A DNA stretch of 64,000 nt from Forficula auricularia (Eukaryota > Arthropoda > Insecta > Dermaptera > Forficulidae), in assembly GCA_024734495.1 (NCBI GenBank), contig JALMQS010000089.1:7390420-7454419 (forward strand), in the 5' to 3' direction. Within the stretch, counting starts at the first letter, position 1. Every line of letters starts with the position of its first letter. The translations under genes were made by a program, and so were the position numbers. The notes beneath the pieces were generated by a model. It saw only the letters and a program-made list of their open reading frames with translations. It was not told the DNA's origin and ran no database searches. Of this stretch, positions 1 to 10,953 are shown piece after piece.

Positions 1-373
1 TTCGAGTTCAATAAATAATTATAATTAATTTTGTGTATTTAAATAAAATTTCAACACTTAGAAAATAATCATTAAAAAATCGAGGTGTTGTTACGTTTAT
101 AAAATTGAATACAAGTGTTATAAAACAATGTTTAAGAAAACATTTTAACACAATCGGCCTTTTTTGGGCCCCCCGCAGCCGCTCATTCCGCTTATCCTAT
201 GATCCGACACTGGTGACCAGTGGGAATACCGACGTCCCAATTGGCTTTAGGTCCCCTCAGTAGTTCAAAATTCTGACACTTATAGAGAATGATTATTTAA
301 TAAGCATTTAAAATAATATTGATAAAAAATAAAACATTTAAAGTTGATACAATTTTGATGGCTGTATATGTAT

Positions 374-921
374 ATAATTAAGTAATGGAGAGGGATTCAG
401 CCAATGGGTAGCCTCTGCTGAATAAAAACTCCCAATTATGGAAAACGTTTCGGCTTTAATTAAATAATGCCATCATCAGTTCCTAAGAAGTATTAGCGAC
501 ACAATTAATTTTATAAATAAATTGTACGCAGGCAAGAGTTGTTATGGATTTTATCATAATATACAAAATTATATGAAATATAAAATGGTACATAAATCTT
601 GGTGTGCTCTCACTAGATATGCGCAACGTCTCAAGTACAAATACTAGTATTTGTACTTGAGACGTTGCGCATATCTAGTGAGAGCACACCAAGATTTATG
701 TACCATTTTATATTTCATATAATTTTGTATATTATGATAAAATCCATAACAACTCTGCCTGCGTACAATTTATTTATAAAATTAATTGTGTCGCTAATAC
801 TCTCTTAGGAACTGATGATGGCATTGAACAAAATGCCGAAACTGTTTTCCACGTCGTTGAGGGTTTTTATTCAAAGCAGAGGCTACCCATTGGCGAATCC
901 TCTCCATTACTTAATTATAAA
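374..921. repeat. 548-bp inverted repeat (foldback element)
   Basis: The two halves, about 374-645 and 646-921, are near-perfect reverse complements that meet at a palindrome (ATACTAGTAT, 641-650). Small differences between arms (for example around 425-465 versus 835-880) show the copy is not brand new. The right arm holds CTGATGA (812-818), a 6-bp hairpin GGCATT/AATGCC (820-837) and GAAAC (838-842), which looks like a hammerhead core, but I could not pair a convincing stem I or III. No protein is encoded; the ORFs across it are chance. It is likely a non-autonomous element lying downstream of Mon1 exon 2, in intron or flanking DNA. Confidence 0.8.
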
Positions 922-1533
922 ACATTGTCTGATTATAAATTTAAATTTAGGTAAAAATTATGATTTCTTTTTGCATTCAAAGACCCAGCCAAAGGTGTAA
1001 AAATAGAGTATATTTTAACCAGCTGCGAAGCCTCGCCTTCTTCTTTGATATTAATTACATTAGAAAAATAAAAATTTAATGGGAACTGCACTTGACCCAT
1101 CGTTAAAGCGCTAAATATTAAGGAATGAAATGCAAGCATACCAACATTCTTCAGGAACAAAGCCTATTCAGATCCTCATGGGAATTAATATTTTTATTTA
1201 TGTATATGCGTCTGTAAATTAGTTTAGGGGTAAATTTATAGCTGGTCAAATCTTTACAGACGAGCTGAGCTTAAGCCCAGAAATGTCTCTCTGTAAAGGG
1301 ATGGGCGATATCCTCTCGTACAACCTGACCCCACTGTTTCAAGTTAGTCACAGTATCTCAATTAATTATTGGGTCCTTTTTGGAGTTAGCCGTCTTTGAT
1401 ACCAGAGTCTCATTCATTGTTTTTCGTTGTAAGCTCTTCAGAATTTTCCCAATTTTAATAAAATACGAGTTTAAATAGTTGCAATGTATTAAAGTAAGTA
1501 AATCTTATTTAAAATATTGGATTGGTTAGCCAC

Positions 1534-1706
1534 CTGGAATAGATTGGTTTTCCGGCAGTGCTAAGAATAAAAACATGTTTGTTCTTTTCTTTCCATTCCG
1601 AATTTTGCCAATAATCTTCCTCTTGTATAGAATTCGAGGGATGAATGACGCTAGATTCTTCAGTGGATGTTAAACTCGCCTCACTGAACTGAGAAGTGAT
1701 TTCATC
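1534..1706 (-). CDS. Mon1: Mon1 exon 2 (start of longin domain), partial gene
   Basis: This exon of the vacuolar fusion protein MON1 reads on the minus strand. A pyrimidine-rich acceptor ending TTTCTAG precedes it at 1707, and AG|GTGGCT is the donor after 1534. The frame opens DEITSQFSEAS, runs through an acidic serine-rich linker, and reaches a WKEKNKHVFILST block and GKPIYSR, which is the conserved start of the first longin domain in MON1 proteins. Length is 173 bp, entering in phase 0 and leaving after two bases of the Arg codon. Known role of the family: Mon1-Ccz1 is the guanine-nucleotide exchange factor for Rab7, driving early-to-late endosome and autophagosome maturation. The next exon should begin with the rest of Arg and a Tyr-Gly motif. 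I did not find it in 1-1533, so it probably lies off the window. Confidence 0.85.
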
Positions 1707-1812
1707 CTAGAAACAAAAAAATAGATTTTAGTTTTTCTAAGCCATTTAAGAGAAAACAATTGACTATGTGGACAAGTGGGACTCATGCTTTTCTATATGG
1801 TCTATCTCTTAA

Positions 1813-1910
1813 TATTATTGATTAATAATATTGGAATTTAACATATTAGATGGGATGGAATTATTATTGATTAATAATATTGGAATTTAACATATTAGAT
1901 GGGATGGAAT
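1813..1910. repeat. 49-bp tandem duplication
   Basis: Two perfect-looking copies of a 49-bp unit, 1813-1861 and 1862-1910, each beginning TATTATTGATTAATAATATT. It lies in the intron between the two Mon1 exons. Confidence 0.9.
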
Positions 1911-2310
1911 CCCCCTCCCCCTCAAAGGAAGAAGAATTTTAGTATTTCAAGTGAATTAATCCGCGTAGAAATTTCAAAAGTTTAAAATAACTGGGAAAAA
2001 ACCCTCAGCATTCTAATTAGGTAGATATAACTTATCTTTATCTCTAAATTAGAATATATGATACCTTGTATGCAATATTAAAAACATATTATTTGAAATA
2101 AACGTTTTGAGTTAGAAAATTTTGGAAAGGGGGGAATGGCATTCTTACAAAATAGCAGAAGGGGTTCATTGGTTGAGAAACTCTGCACTATACGTTTGGG
2201 TTGGCCTGCATCGGGAAAAGAAGGTGAAGAGATTTTATGGGAGTCGAAGGTATCGATGGATGCAGGTTTTGAACAGATGAAGGTTATAGGTCGCTGGAAA
2301 GGCGGTGCTA

Positions 2311-2737
2311 ATGCCCGGTTCACATTATTCCAGTAGCATTCCAGTCCAGTGACCGAAACCAGGGCTGGAATGCCACTGGAATAATGTGAACCAGCACTGG
2401 AATGTACCCATTCCAGTGACTGGATTTTTAGTCTACTTTTTCATCTCAGCGCCACTGTAATAGTGTGGACGGCCAATCCGGTGCTGTATTAAACGTTGAA
2501 CAGTGAACACGCATTGTTATTTTTTGTGAACACGCCTTGTTACTTCAGTTGTTTCTTTTCTAACGGTAGTAATTGAACAGTTTTAAAACAATTTTTGAAC
2601 TCCTATCTTGAAATAATTGTCATGACCGATTCAACAGCTTTTGATGACTGGAATTAATGTGGACGATATAAGCCAGTCCAGCACTGGACTGGATTAACTC
2701 GCTGGACTACTGGACTGGAATAATGTGAACCAGGCAT
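2311..2737. mobile_element. MITE with ATGCCTGGTTCAC termini
   Basis: The ends are inverted repeats: ATGCCCGGTTCACATTATT at 2311 and the reverse complement of ATGCCTGGTTCACATTATT ending at 2737. The interior is built from repeats of CCAGTCCAGT/ACTGGACTGG and contains a further internal copy of the terminus (about 2370-2395). It has no ORF. It sits inside the intron of Mon1. The superfamily is not clear, as I could not read a confident target duplication. Confidence 0.75.
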
Positions 2738-3088
2738 AAGAACTAAGAAGCAAGATACAGTCTCTCTTCTTGGTCATAGAGATAAACAAACGATTTGATG
2801 AAAGGGTTGGTTCGATTCTTATCCAATCCAATTTGACAGCCAAGGTATTTGAACGTTCGAAAAATGTGTTTTTTTTTACAAATAAGGCTCTGGTGGGGAT
2901 TATTGACTTTAACACGTCAGAACAAGTGTCTAGAATACTAGGGCAGGGCGGAAACGGATCTACGATGAGCCAGAGAATAGTGTAAATTTTCTATTAGTTT
3001 AATTTCTCTCTAGTGAATTGGATTTCTATCATTTCCATTAATTATTTGATTTCCCTGTTGACAGAAGAGGAGTGTCTTCATAACCTAC

Positions 3089-3343
3089 AGTTTGATTGTT
3101 TCCCGGGGTGGTGTCTTGGTTGACCGTGTCCTGGAGCTCGTCCTGGATCTCGCTGATGGTGCTCGTGGTGCTTTCCTTCATTTGGCGATCGTCGAAACTC
3201 GAGTCCATCTCCTGCTCGATCTCCTCGAAGGAATCGGTCGTGACGAGCATACTCTCGAGACAAGCCCCAGGCAGAAGCTCGGAGGTGACGTCGGCGGTGG
3301 AGCCGGCGGGCTCCGGCTCCACGGGCTTCGCTACCGAGCTCAT
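3089..3343 (-). CDS. Mon1: Mon1 exon 1 (acidic N-terminus)
   Basis: The first coding exon starts at an ATG at 3341-3343; an in-frame TAA lies about 40 bases upstream, which supports this start. It encodes 85 residues, MSSVAKPVEPEPAG onward. The segment is acidic and Ser/Thr-rich with no fold visible, as expected for the disordered N-terminal region of MON1. The open frame continues to a stop at 3038, but a donor ACT|GTAGGT at 3088/3089 is in phase 0 and joins in frame to the phase-0 exon at 1706. The other GT sites tried in this stretch give immediate stops when joined. The exon is much richer in GC than its surroundings. Assignment to Mon1 rests on the downstream exon; an intervening exon cannot be excluded. 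Confidence 0.65.
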
Positions 3344-3560
3344 CTTACCACTTTCCTCATTTAGTCCACCAAATAGAAATTAAAAATCAAAATAAACAAT
3401 TCACACGAAATTGTATTTGGATTGCAGCCGCTGACATGTTGTCAAAGCTGCGCGACTAGTTTGTCCAAAACTCGACAGAGGGCAGCAACAGCGTTGCAGC
3501 GATTTGTTTGAAAGTGGAGGAATAAGTGCGCTGAGAGAAGGACCTCAAACCGAGGGTTCT
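3344..3560 (-). promoter_or_regulatory. Mon1: Mon1 5' UTR and probable promoter region
   Basis: This stretch upstream of the Mon1 start has relatively high GC (3425-3560) compared with the very AT-rich flanks. An in-frame stop about 40 bases before the ATG marks the 5' UTR. I see no clear TATA box, so the transcription start cannot be placed. Confidence 0.35.
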
Positions 3561-4949
3561 TACCTTATAACTTCCAAAATTCTTGAGATATTATTTAGAT
3601 CTTATTTGTCTTTGATAAAGAGAGAATAAGTGTTGCTATGGAAATTTTTCATAATTATTAGGTAAGCCATTTATAAACGCCGTCAAGTAGAAAAATCACA
3701 TACACATGGCCACTAGGGCGGTCCTTATTTTGGGTATTTTCGAATTTTTACGCCGACAGAAGGTTATATGGACCAAAATAAATAAAAAAAAAATATCCCT
3801 CAAGTTTCAAGTTTCTATCTCAATTTTAACCAGCGATGCAAGTTTCCGATTTAAATAACATTAAGGTTTTTGGCATTGAACGATCAATTTTTTATTCCGG
3901 TCAAAGTGATGGATCAAAAAATTTGAAACTATATAGGCATTATTCTTATAATATTAGCTATACCTCAGAATTTTTACAGATTTTTAGTTATTATAATTTT
4001 GGAGTCTATAACTTACTAACACTAAGTTATAGCAGTATTTTATCTAGCTGTAAATCTAAAATTATAATAGGTAAAAATCTGTAAAAATTGTGAGGATAGC
4101 TACTACAGCCGGCTATAAATTCCAAATGAACATCAGTAATTCGTTTTCTCACTTGAGATTTGATGTGCTTCAACAAAGCTGGTGAAAAAATATATACTAG
4201 TCAGATATTCAGCGCCTGTCAACGCAACCCGCAATGCAGGGCGTTTTATTCGAATAGTCTTCAACTTTACAGGCGCGGCGGTGAATCACTTCAATCAAAG
4301 ACTTGCTTAATTATTTCAAAAATGCACCTACAACATGTCTTTCTGTATTTTTTAGCCAGCCATGAAATCAAACAAAAATGGATTTATTATTATTTTTTTT
4401 TTGTGAATCCTAAGATAATTTACTGCTTTTAAATGGGCTAAAAAAAAATTGATAAACAAAAATAATGTATGTGTTAAAATTAATTTAAGATGAAGTAAAA
4501 TAAACGTAGACTATAAAATGGATACTTAAATGTATATGACAAATTTTCCCCGACGCAAAATAACATATTTTTCTATTTGAAATTTTTTTTCTGGAAATGT
4601 GTAATATGCTTCTAAAATTGAAATAAATAAAATTAAAACACAAATATATCCCACTGGGTCGAGCCCCCATTAACAATCAAATTGCCCCCCTGTGGGAAGT
4701 GGGCCCCACTTTGGGAATCACTGGTCTAGACATTTAAATATTCTATAAAAATGCTCGATCTCATTTTCATTCTCCATCCAATTTCACCCAAAAAGTTGAC
4801 TTTAAGAGAAGACTTTTCGTCAAATTTTTTTCTCTTTCTTCTTCTAATTTATTTCAATCATTTTTCTAAAATTTTATTTCTTCTATACATTTTTTTTAAG
4901 GAATAGAACCTTCTCTGTTTTCCTCTTTTCTGTAAAACTTATTATAATC
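3561..4949. other. AT-rich intergenic stretch with a hAT-like terminus
   Basis: No gene is seen. A hAT-type element end (CAGTGATTCCCAAAG on the minus strand) finishes at 4723, so part of the interval to its left is probably the body of an old hAT copy. The left end was not found. Confidence 0.4.
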
Positions 4950-5125
4950 TTCAATCTTTCAAGACCGTCTACCCTACACTTTAGGTATCTGTATCCTTCC
5001 CTTTAACTATTTTCTTATCATCTCTTCGGTAATTCAAGGGTTTTTCAAGATCTATATAGGAGCTACAAGGCTATTTCATGAGCCTCTTCTTGCATTTCAT
5101 CGAATTAAACAAAAAAATAAAAAAC
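4950..5125 (+). mobile_element. LINE 3' end fragment
   Basis: This degenerate copy resembles the element at 51780-52050: both have CTTCAATCTTTCAAGAC near the left, then TTGCATTTCATCGAATT (compare TTGCATTCGATTGCATT in the 8528 copy) and an A-rich tail. It is the 5'-truncated 3' end of a non-LTR retrotransposon. Confidence 0.5.
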
Positions 5126-6988
5126 ATGATTCTAGAATGTCTATTGAATAAAACGAACAATCGTTTATTAGAATATAAGCCCACAATAATCAAATATATG
5201 TCCAAAAAATATTTGGTCCCTTCGAGTAATAATTAAATATATTTATTTAACAGAATATTTAATAAAACACCAAATACATTAGAAAGTATTAGAAAATTTA
5301 ATTTTAACTCAAAAATTGAGCATTATTTTGTATTTTATCTAGCCTCGGAAAACAAAGGTACGTTACGAAGGCTATAATATTAATACTATATATGCGACCC
5401 CCGAAATTTTACTGTATAATTAAGTCTTTATTTAAAAACAAAAAATTTCTGACCCCTGCATTATGCCATTATTGAGTAGCAATCTTAATTGAAATTTTAT
5501 ATGTCAATTTTTGCTCATATTTTATACACTTGTAGAGTAATTTTTCGAGTAATTAGAGTTTATTTTAAATAAGATTAAATAAATAAAACACATAATCAAT
5601 TTATTAAATTTTTCTTTATTATTATTAATTTTTTTTTCATTTTTTCCTTTTTCTATTTCTATAAACTTAGACAAAAAAATATTTATAAAAAAATGTTATT
5701 TCTTTATTTAAATACATTATTTATATATAAACTTTTATACAATATTTATATTATATTAAATACAAAAGCAGATTTTGATTGATCTAAAAAGAAAGAAAAA
5801 TTATAAAAAAAATGCTACAAATTTTATATATACTTAATAAATAATTAAACTAAAGAACGTTAAAATAACTTTATTATCAAATTTATTGATTAATAAAATT
5901 AATTATTATCTTTGGGAACTGAGTTCTTAGTACTAAAAACAATTCATACAGACACTATTGTACACAATATTAACAAAATAGATTCCTGTACAAATAGAAT
6001 ATAAATTATTAATAGTCTATTCTGCTTATACCTAAATAAAAAAGTATTTTTTAAAAACTTTAAACTTAATTTTAACTTTTAATAATAATAATATAATATT
6101 ATTATTATTATTATTATTAATTATATAAATATTTACAAAAATATTTAAGGCCAGTCCTTCAGATTCTCTCATAATCGCAAAAGCAATGATCAGGATTTTT
6201 TTGATTGAGTCATGAAATTTTTTAATAAATTTTTGCTAACTTTATCAAAAATGTAAATAAATAAAAATTGAAAACCCCGAGCACGGTCGATCTAAAATAT
6301 GTTTTGTTGAGCTCTTATTGTCTTTAAGATGTCTAAATGTCTAGATCTAGATGATATCTCGCTATCTAGAAAACATCTTCTAAAGCGAGCGTGTTATCAG
6401 GGAAGATTCGCAGTCTTTGGGCAAGTTTCAGCGACAAGGGTTAATTTTGATTTAATCGGGGTTAAGTTAAAATCAATAAAGAGTTAATTTTGAAACTTTT
6501 AAAAATATTATTTAGGTTTTTAAAAATTAATCGGGATGTCTTTTTGTAAAATTTGAACAAATTGTACCTGTAAACATTCTGAAAATTCATCTATATTAAG
6601 GCGAATCTTCATACATGTATAATTTTTTCAGTAGCTATTTTATTGTGTAAACCGTTAACATTTGACCATTTAAAATTTAATCATGATATAATATTAAACT
6701 TGATTAATGTATAATAATTAAACAGCGAATCTCTGTTTCTAATACCTTTAATCGAGCTTAATAAATTAATTCTTGTTAGTGAAACCTAGCTTATCTATGA
6801 GTTTATTACAAAATTGATTAATAAATTGTATTTACAAGAACAATTGATAAAGAGAAAATGGTCGTAAAATTTAACATTCATTATACTTATTTGTTATTAT
6901 TAAGCTGGTAATTCTTAGTGTTTTTTTTATTGGCCTCCCGTGTGTGAGATAGGGTGCTGATGTTATCGCTGCTAAACCCAGACAGAAG
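5126..6988. other. AT-rich DNA without recognisable gene
   Basis: Very AT-rich sequence with a short (AAT)n tract near 6080-6120. No splice-bounded open frame or clear element was seen. Confidence 0.6.
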
Positions 6989-7250
6989 GGAATATTGCAG
7001 CAATATTGTAGCAATATTACATTCCAATATTAAACCTTGCAGAGAGATTGGAGTAACATTGCAGCAACATTGCAGCAATATTCCTATGTCAGCCTCTTTA
7101 ACATTGCAGCAACATTGGAGCAATATTGCCAATGTTGCAGGAGCATTGCATCAATATTGCCACTTCAATTTTGCCTCTGCAATGTTGCTGCAATATTGCC
7201 ACTGCAATGTTGCTGCAATATTGCCAATATTGTGCAAGATTCGCAATATT
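6989..7250. repeat. GCAATATTGCAGCAACATTGC-type minisatellite
   Basis: A run of short units around GCAGCAATATTG and GCAGCAACATTG. In the left half (to about 7130) the units read GCAGCAAYATTG. In the right half (about 7165-7235) they read CAATRTTGCTGC, the reverse complement. The block is therefore both a tandem array and an imperfect palindrome. The Asn-Ile-Ala-Ala-Thr-Leu-Gln-Gln ORFs on both strands are translations of the repeat. Confidence 0.85.
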
Positions 7251-8527
7251 CCAGTCTGTCTGGGAAGTTGCCCTGTGTGAACTGAGCAGAGAAAAGTGCG
7301 CACTAAGTTGCTCAAGGGAAACTCTATTAGATTAATTAGACTCAATCATAAAAATCTTTATCAAACGAATATTATTTATTACATTTATATTGCACTGGAT
7401 ATTTATTATAAAAAACAGAAGCAAGTATGATAGAATTTTATAATATTTATTTATGTGATTATAACAGGTTCGTGTAAATATGATAGTAAAATGAGAATTT
7501 TTATTTAATAAATATCCTATTTGGAAACATATTTTTTTTGTCGTTTTCTTTGAGATTTTAAGAAAAGATTTTCATAAAATATTTGATTTGAGATCACTAA
7601 AAACAAAACAAACAAAAAATAACAATCTTTATCGTGTCTTTACTTGTACTAAGTAATGTAAAATATATTATATATCTCCAACGGGAACAATATTAAATAA
7701 AAAATATTTACACTATTTATAATATATAGATATATGGATTTATTAAAAAGTTATGGTTATATTCTTATTTATTTAAAATAGTAATTTTAATTGACGATAA
7801 CGATAACAAACTATAATGCCTTTAAAAGGAAGACTCTAGCCTGAGATTCTCAAATTTAATTAATGAAAAAAAAAACTTCAACCTAAAATTTATACAAGGG
7901 TATTATTTTGAGGCTTTTAAAGTTTAAGAATCCCTGCTCTAAAAGAATTTAACAAGGGGTCTCTGTTACTTTACCATATGTAGAATCAAGATTTAATGTC
8001 CAGGAAAAGTGGTTTTACTAGAACTATCTCAAAAATGGATAAAACTATTAAAAAAATTAATAAATAAGCGAATTCATGGGCTTGAAGTCTTCAAAAACTC
8101 CTTATATTGAACATCGATAAAATGATAATTTTAGCCATATTGTTTTGTTAAAATGTTTGTGAGTTCAAATTTCATGTGCGCTCTAGCACAAAAACCAATG
8201 AAAATTGCAAAACGAAATTTCATATTAGTTGTTTTATATTGAAATTGAGAGTTGATTAGATTTTGGTTGAAATCACAACGCCTACTTTACATTACTTTTG
8301 ATTTTTTTAAAAAAATAATTAATATTATATTTTAAAAAATTATATTATGATGTTTATAATTTAAGGCTTGAACATTTTTTGTATGCCTTAGCATCGTGAT
8401 TTTGCTTATTATCTTTATTATAATATTTTAATCCGTTTTTGAGATATTTTGAAAAAATGAATAAAAAATACCAATTTTTTAAACACATTTGTTGAATAAT
8501 AACAATAAATTTAATTGTAGTAGATTT
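7251..8527. other. AT-rich DNA without recognisable gene
   Basis: AT-rich sequence. I see no coding exon, RNA gene or terminal repeats here. Confidence 0.55.
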
Positions 8528-8970
8528 TTTTTTTTTTTTTTTTTTTAATGCAATCGAATGCAAGAAGGGTGCACCAGTAAAGGTGTAGCCCCTATGGATC
8601 TCGAAAGACCCTTGCATTACCGAAGAGAAGGGAAAGTTGATTAAGTGAGAGGGTGTAGACGTAGGTGTCTATGCACCCTGGTTTTGAAGGTTTGAAGATC
8701 ATAGGTGCTGGGAAAGATAGAGGCTGGGAGAGAGTTCCAGTTCCTTGAAGTCATGGGGATATATGTATTCGCGAATGAAGTGGTCCGGCACTTTTCCAAT
8801 TTGACCGCAAAAGAGTGTTGGGAGTCGGCAAAACGTGTGCTGCGTGCAAAGTATGCTTTGGGGAAATTATTGACTTTATCTCATCAGAGCACCTGCCGTG
8901 ATAGTATCTATAGAAAAGGGAAAGGGCAGAGACATCTCTTCGATATAGGAAAGTGCTTTGGATGACCATA
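8528..8970 (-). mobile_element. Jockey-like LINE 3' end with poly(A) tail
   Basis: The element reads on the minus strand and ends in a long A tract (the T run at about 8527-8547). Its 5' part encodes TFLYRRDVSALSLFYRYYHG followed by RCSDE, a signature seen near the C-terminus of jockey/CR1-type LINE reverse transcriptases. After a frame change at about 8750 it reads a degenerate form of the usual Asn-Ser-Leu-Pro end. The untranslated tail GCACCCTTCTTGCATTCG recurs at 45640-45705. It is 5'-truncated and inactive. The plus-strand 86-codon ORF over it is a shadow. Confidence 0.75.
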
Positions 8971-10242
8971 TTACTTTATTTTTTTGAGAATAGGGTGATA
9001 AATTATTAAACCATGAGAAAAACAGAGGATGATCATGATTTAACTCAAACTATAAACTAAATTTTAATAATTATCATTTGAAAGTATTGAATATTTATTA
9101 GATAGAATTACAATTAAATTTTTCTAAAAAGCATACAGCGTTTCGACTGCAATTTTGTAGGTTGTTTTGATGTGTTGAGAGATATATGGTATTATATTAG
9201 TTATTCATTTTTATTCATTATTGAAAACGACTAAAGAAATAGGAGCCGAAATGCATGCTTTATTCAAAATATTATAATATATTAAAATTCTATTATTTAT
9301 ACCAGGTTTGGTTTAGATCGAAAAAATATTTTCAAATCATCAAACTGACATCAAAAACTTAATGTGTGTAAATAATAAGGGTAGGATATTAAGAATTGGG
9401 AGTCAAAACAAGTATTGTGTGGATAAATACATCATGTTATCCGAATTTTTTTTTAATTCAACTTAAATTAAAATTTCTTTATTTGTCTGGCCATCCATGG
9501 TTAAAGATAATATTGTAATTATGAACATATGAATAAAATCTCTTCTTATTTTTAATTAAACAATAAATTATAATTTAAAATCATTTTTTACAATATTATA
9601 ATAAATAATAATAAAGATATTCTCGTTAAAGTTTTCGTTGAATATGTTCAGACTAATCTCATGGTATAGAATAGAAGGTCTATTAGATTCTTCATTCCTT
9701 GAATGGAACTTCGACTCAAAAGTTCTACGTACTTCGTTCAAAATAGACTTTTTAATAGAAATTTTCGAAAACTACCTATTAACAAAATTTACTCAAGAAT
9801 ACAAACAATTATTTTGTTAGAGTAATTTGTTAATTACAAAAATGATTACAGTCTATTTTTGAAAATTCGTTTTATATATTGGAAAAAATCCTAGTAGTTC
9901 TAGATTAAGGTTCAAGATATTTCACACTATATACCATCTAAAGTGCTTTTTTGTACTTACAGAAATGACTCAGCTACAGAAACTAGCTACAGGTCTATGA
10001 CAGACGAATAACGAAATATCATCTTAAGAGTACTGATTTAACTCTTTTAGTATGAAAGTCTAAAAAATATAGAAATCACAATATGATTTCATACGAATTC
10101 GGAATCTTTTGGCACTAGATTCGGTCTTAGAAAGAGTGCCTGGTGCAATAACATTTGTTCTATCATAGTTTTAAAGTGGCTTTCGAAAATAAATTTACTA
10201 TAAATTGAAAGTTTTTGGCGAAAGTAGCAGAATTTTTATAAA
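8971..10242. other. AT-rich DNA without recognisable gene
   Basis: No gene seen. The last 50 bases (GCGAAAGTAGCAGAATTTTT) are the outer part of the hammerhead-bearing repeat that follows. Confidence 0.5.
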
Positions 10243-10298
10243 TTGAAGGAGACAATAAAAGAGTGTGTCTTCTGCTGGAATTATACATTTTTAATTTA

Positions 10299-10353
10299 TT
10301 TATAACGAGACTATAGTTTCGAGAGCTTTGCCCTCTGCATCAGTCTATTACAA
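10299..10353 (-). ncRNA. Hammerhead ribozyme-like motif, mutated core
   Basis: Minus-strand order: CTGATGC (one change from CTGATGA, at the last core base, 10337-10343), hairpin GAGGGC-AAA-GCTCTC, GAAAC, TATA, GTC (10309-10311). Stem I pairs as in the partner copy. The A-to-C change in the invariant core should abolish or strongly reduce cleavage. Confidence 0.55.
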
Positions 10354-10660
10354 TTGATTCACAGGAATTAATGTATGTATGGTAAGTGAAATGAGACCAC
10401 ATGTAAATCTCACTCGTCTTTTGATGGAAATCTATGGTCATGTTATTTGTTAATGAGCATACATTTCTATTTTTTTTTTTTTTTTTTACTTCTTTATTAT
10501 TTGTTAAATTGTTGTAATTAATTTGTATTGATGTTTATTAATGTATTGTAGCTAGATTGTATTGATGTTTGGAGGACCTAGCCACCGAGGACTTGTGCCT
10601 CTAAGCAGGTTGAGGAATAAAGATTTATTTATCATACCTACATTAATTCCTGTGAATCAA

Positions 10661-10715
10661 TTGTAATAGACTGATGAAGAGGGCAAAGCTCTCGAAACTA
10701 TAGTCTCGTTATAAA
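10661..10715 (+). ncRNA. Type I hammerhead ribozyme candidate, short stem III
   Basis: All invariant parts are present: CTGATGA (10671-10677), stem II GAGGGC/GCTCTC closed by an AAA loop (10679-10693), GAAAC (10694-10698), tetraloop TATA, and the cleavage triplet GTC (10703-10705). Stem III is only A-U and C-G. Stem I pairs TTGTAATAGA (10661-10670) with TCGTTATAA (10706-10714), about 9 bp with one bulged A and two G-U pairs. Cleavage is predicted after 10705. Hammerheads with a two-pair stem III are known from Penelope-like elements and retrozymes, where they may act as dimers. One unpaired A sits between CTGATGA and stem II. Confidence 0.65.
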
Positions 10716-10953
10716 TAAATTAAAAATTTATAATTCCAGCAGAAGACACACTCTTTTATTGTCTCCTTCAAATTTACTATAATCAAATTCAATTTTTCTT
10801 TTCGTGGGCACTTAAATTATTTGTTTGATTAATATCTAGAGTGAAATATACTTAAACCAAAATTAACTTTTCTAGGATTGAAAAAATAAAATTATATTTT
10901 TAATAGTATATAAAAATTAGTCTTTTTTGATTTAGGTAATAATTCTAAGCGAC

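Larger units (their letters stand above)
10243..10771. mobile_element. Hammerhead-bearing element in inverted pair
   Basis: Two arms, 10243-10383 and 10632-10771, are reverse complements. Each contains, from the outside inward: a block with AGAGTGTGTCTTCTGCTGGA (or its complement), an A/T spacer, a hammerhead-like fold (see 10299 and 10661), and TGTGAATCAATTGTAATAGA. The 250-bp centre includes a long T run and no ORF. The same modules recur at 16850-17280 and 54535-54800. The arrangement resembles the terminal repeats of Penelope-like elements or retrozymes, an inference from the ribozyme and the absence of DNA-transposon features. It lies just downstream of the prickle stop codon. Confidence 0.65.

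Noticed and set aside
812..842. Full hammerhead ribozyme in the 374-921 inverted repeat
   Set aside because: CTGATGA, hairpin and GAAAC are present, but the next GTC is too far away and no stem I pairs, so only the core-like layout is reported.
2078..2336. Overlapping 66- and 81-codon ORFs
   Set aside because: Opposite strands, no domain, no splice support; adjacent to or overlapping a MITE in the Mon1 intron.
3092..3383. Plus-strand ORFs of 90 and 95 codons over Mon1 exon 1
   Set aside because: Antisense shadows of the GC-rich Mon1 exon, which has a supported start, donor and in-frame partner exon.
6954..7345. Several overlapping ORFs of 64-108 codons on both strands
   Set aside because: They translate the short tandem repeat in every frame (NIAATLQQ-type peptides); no protein signal.
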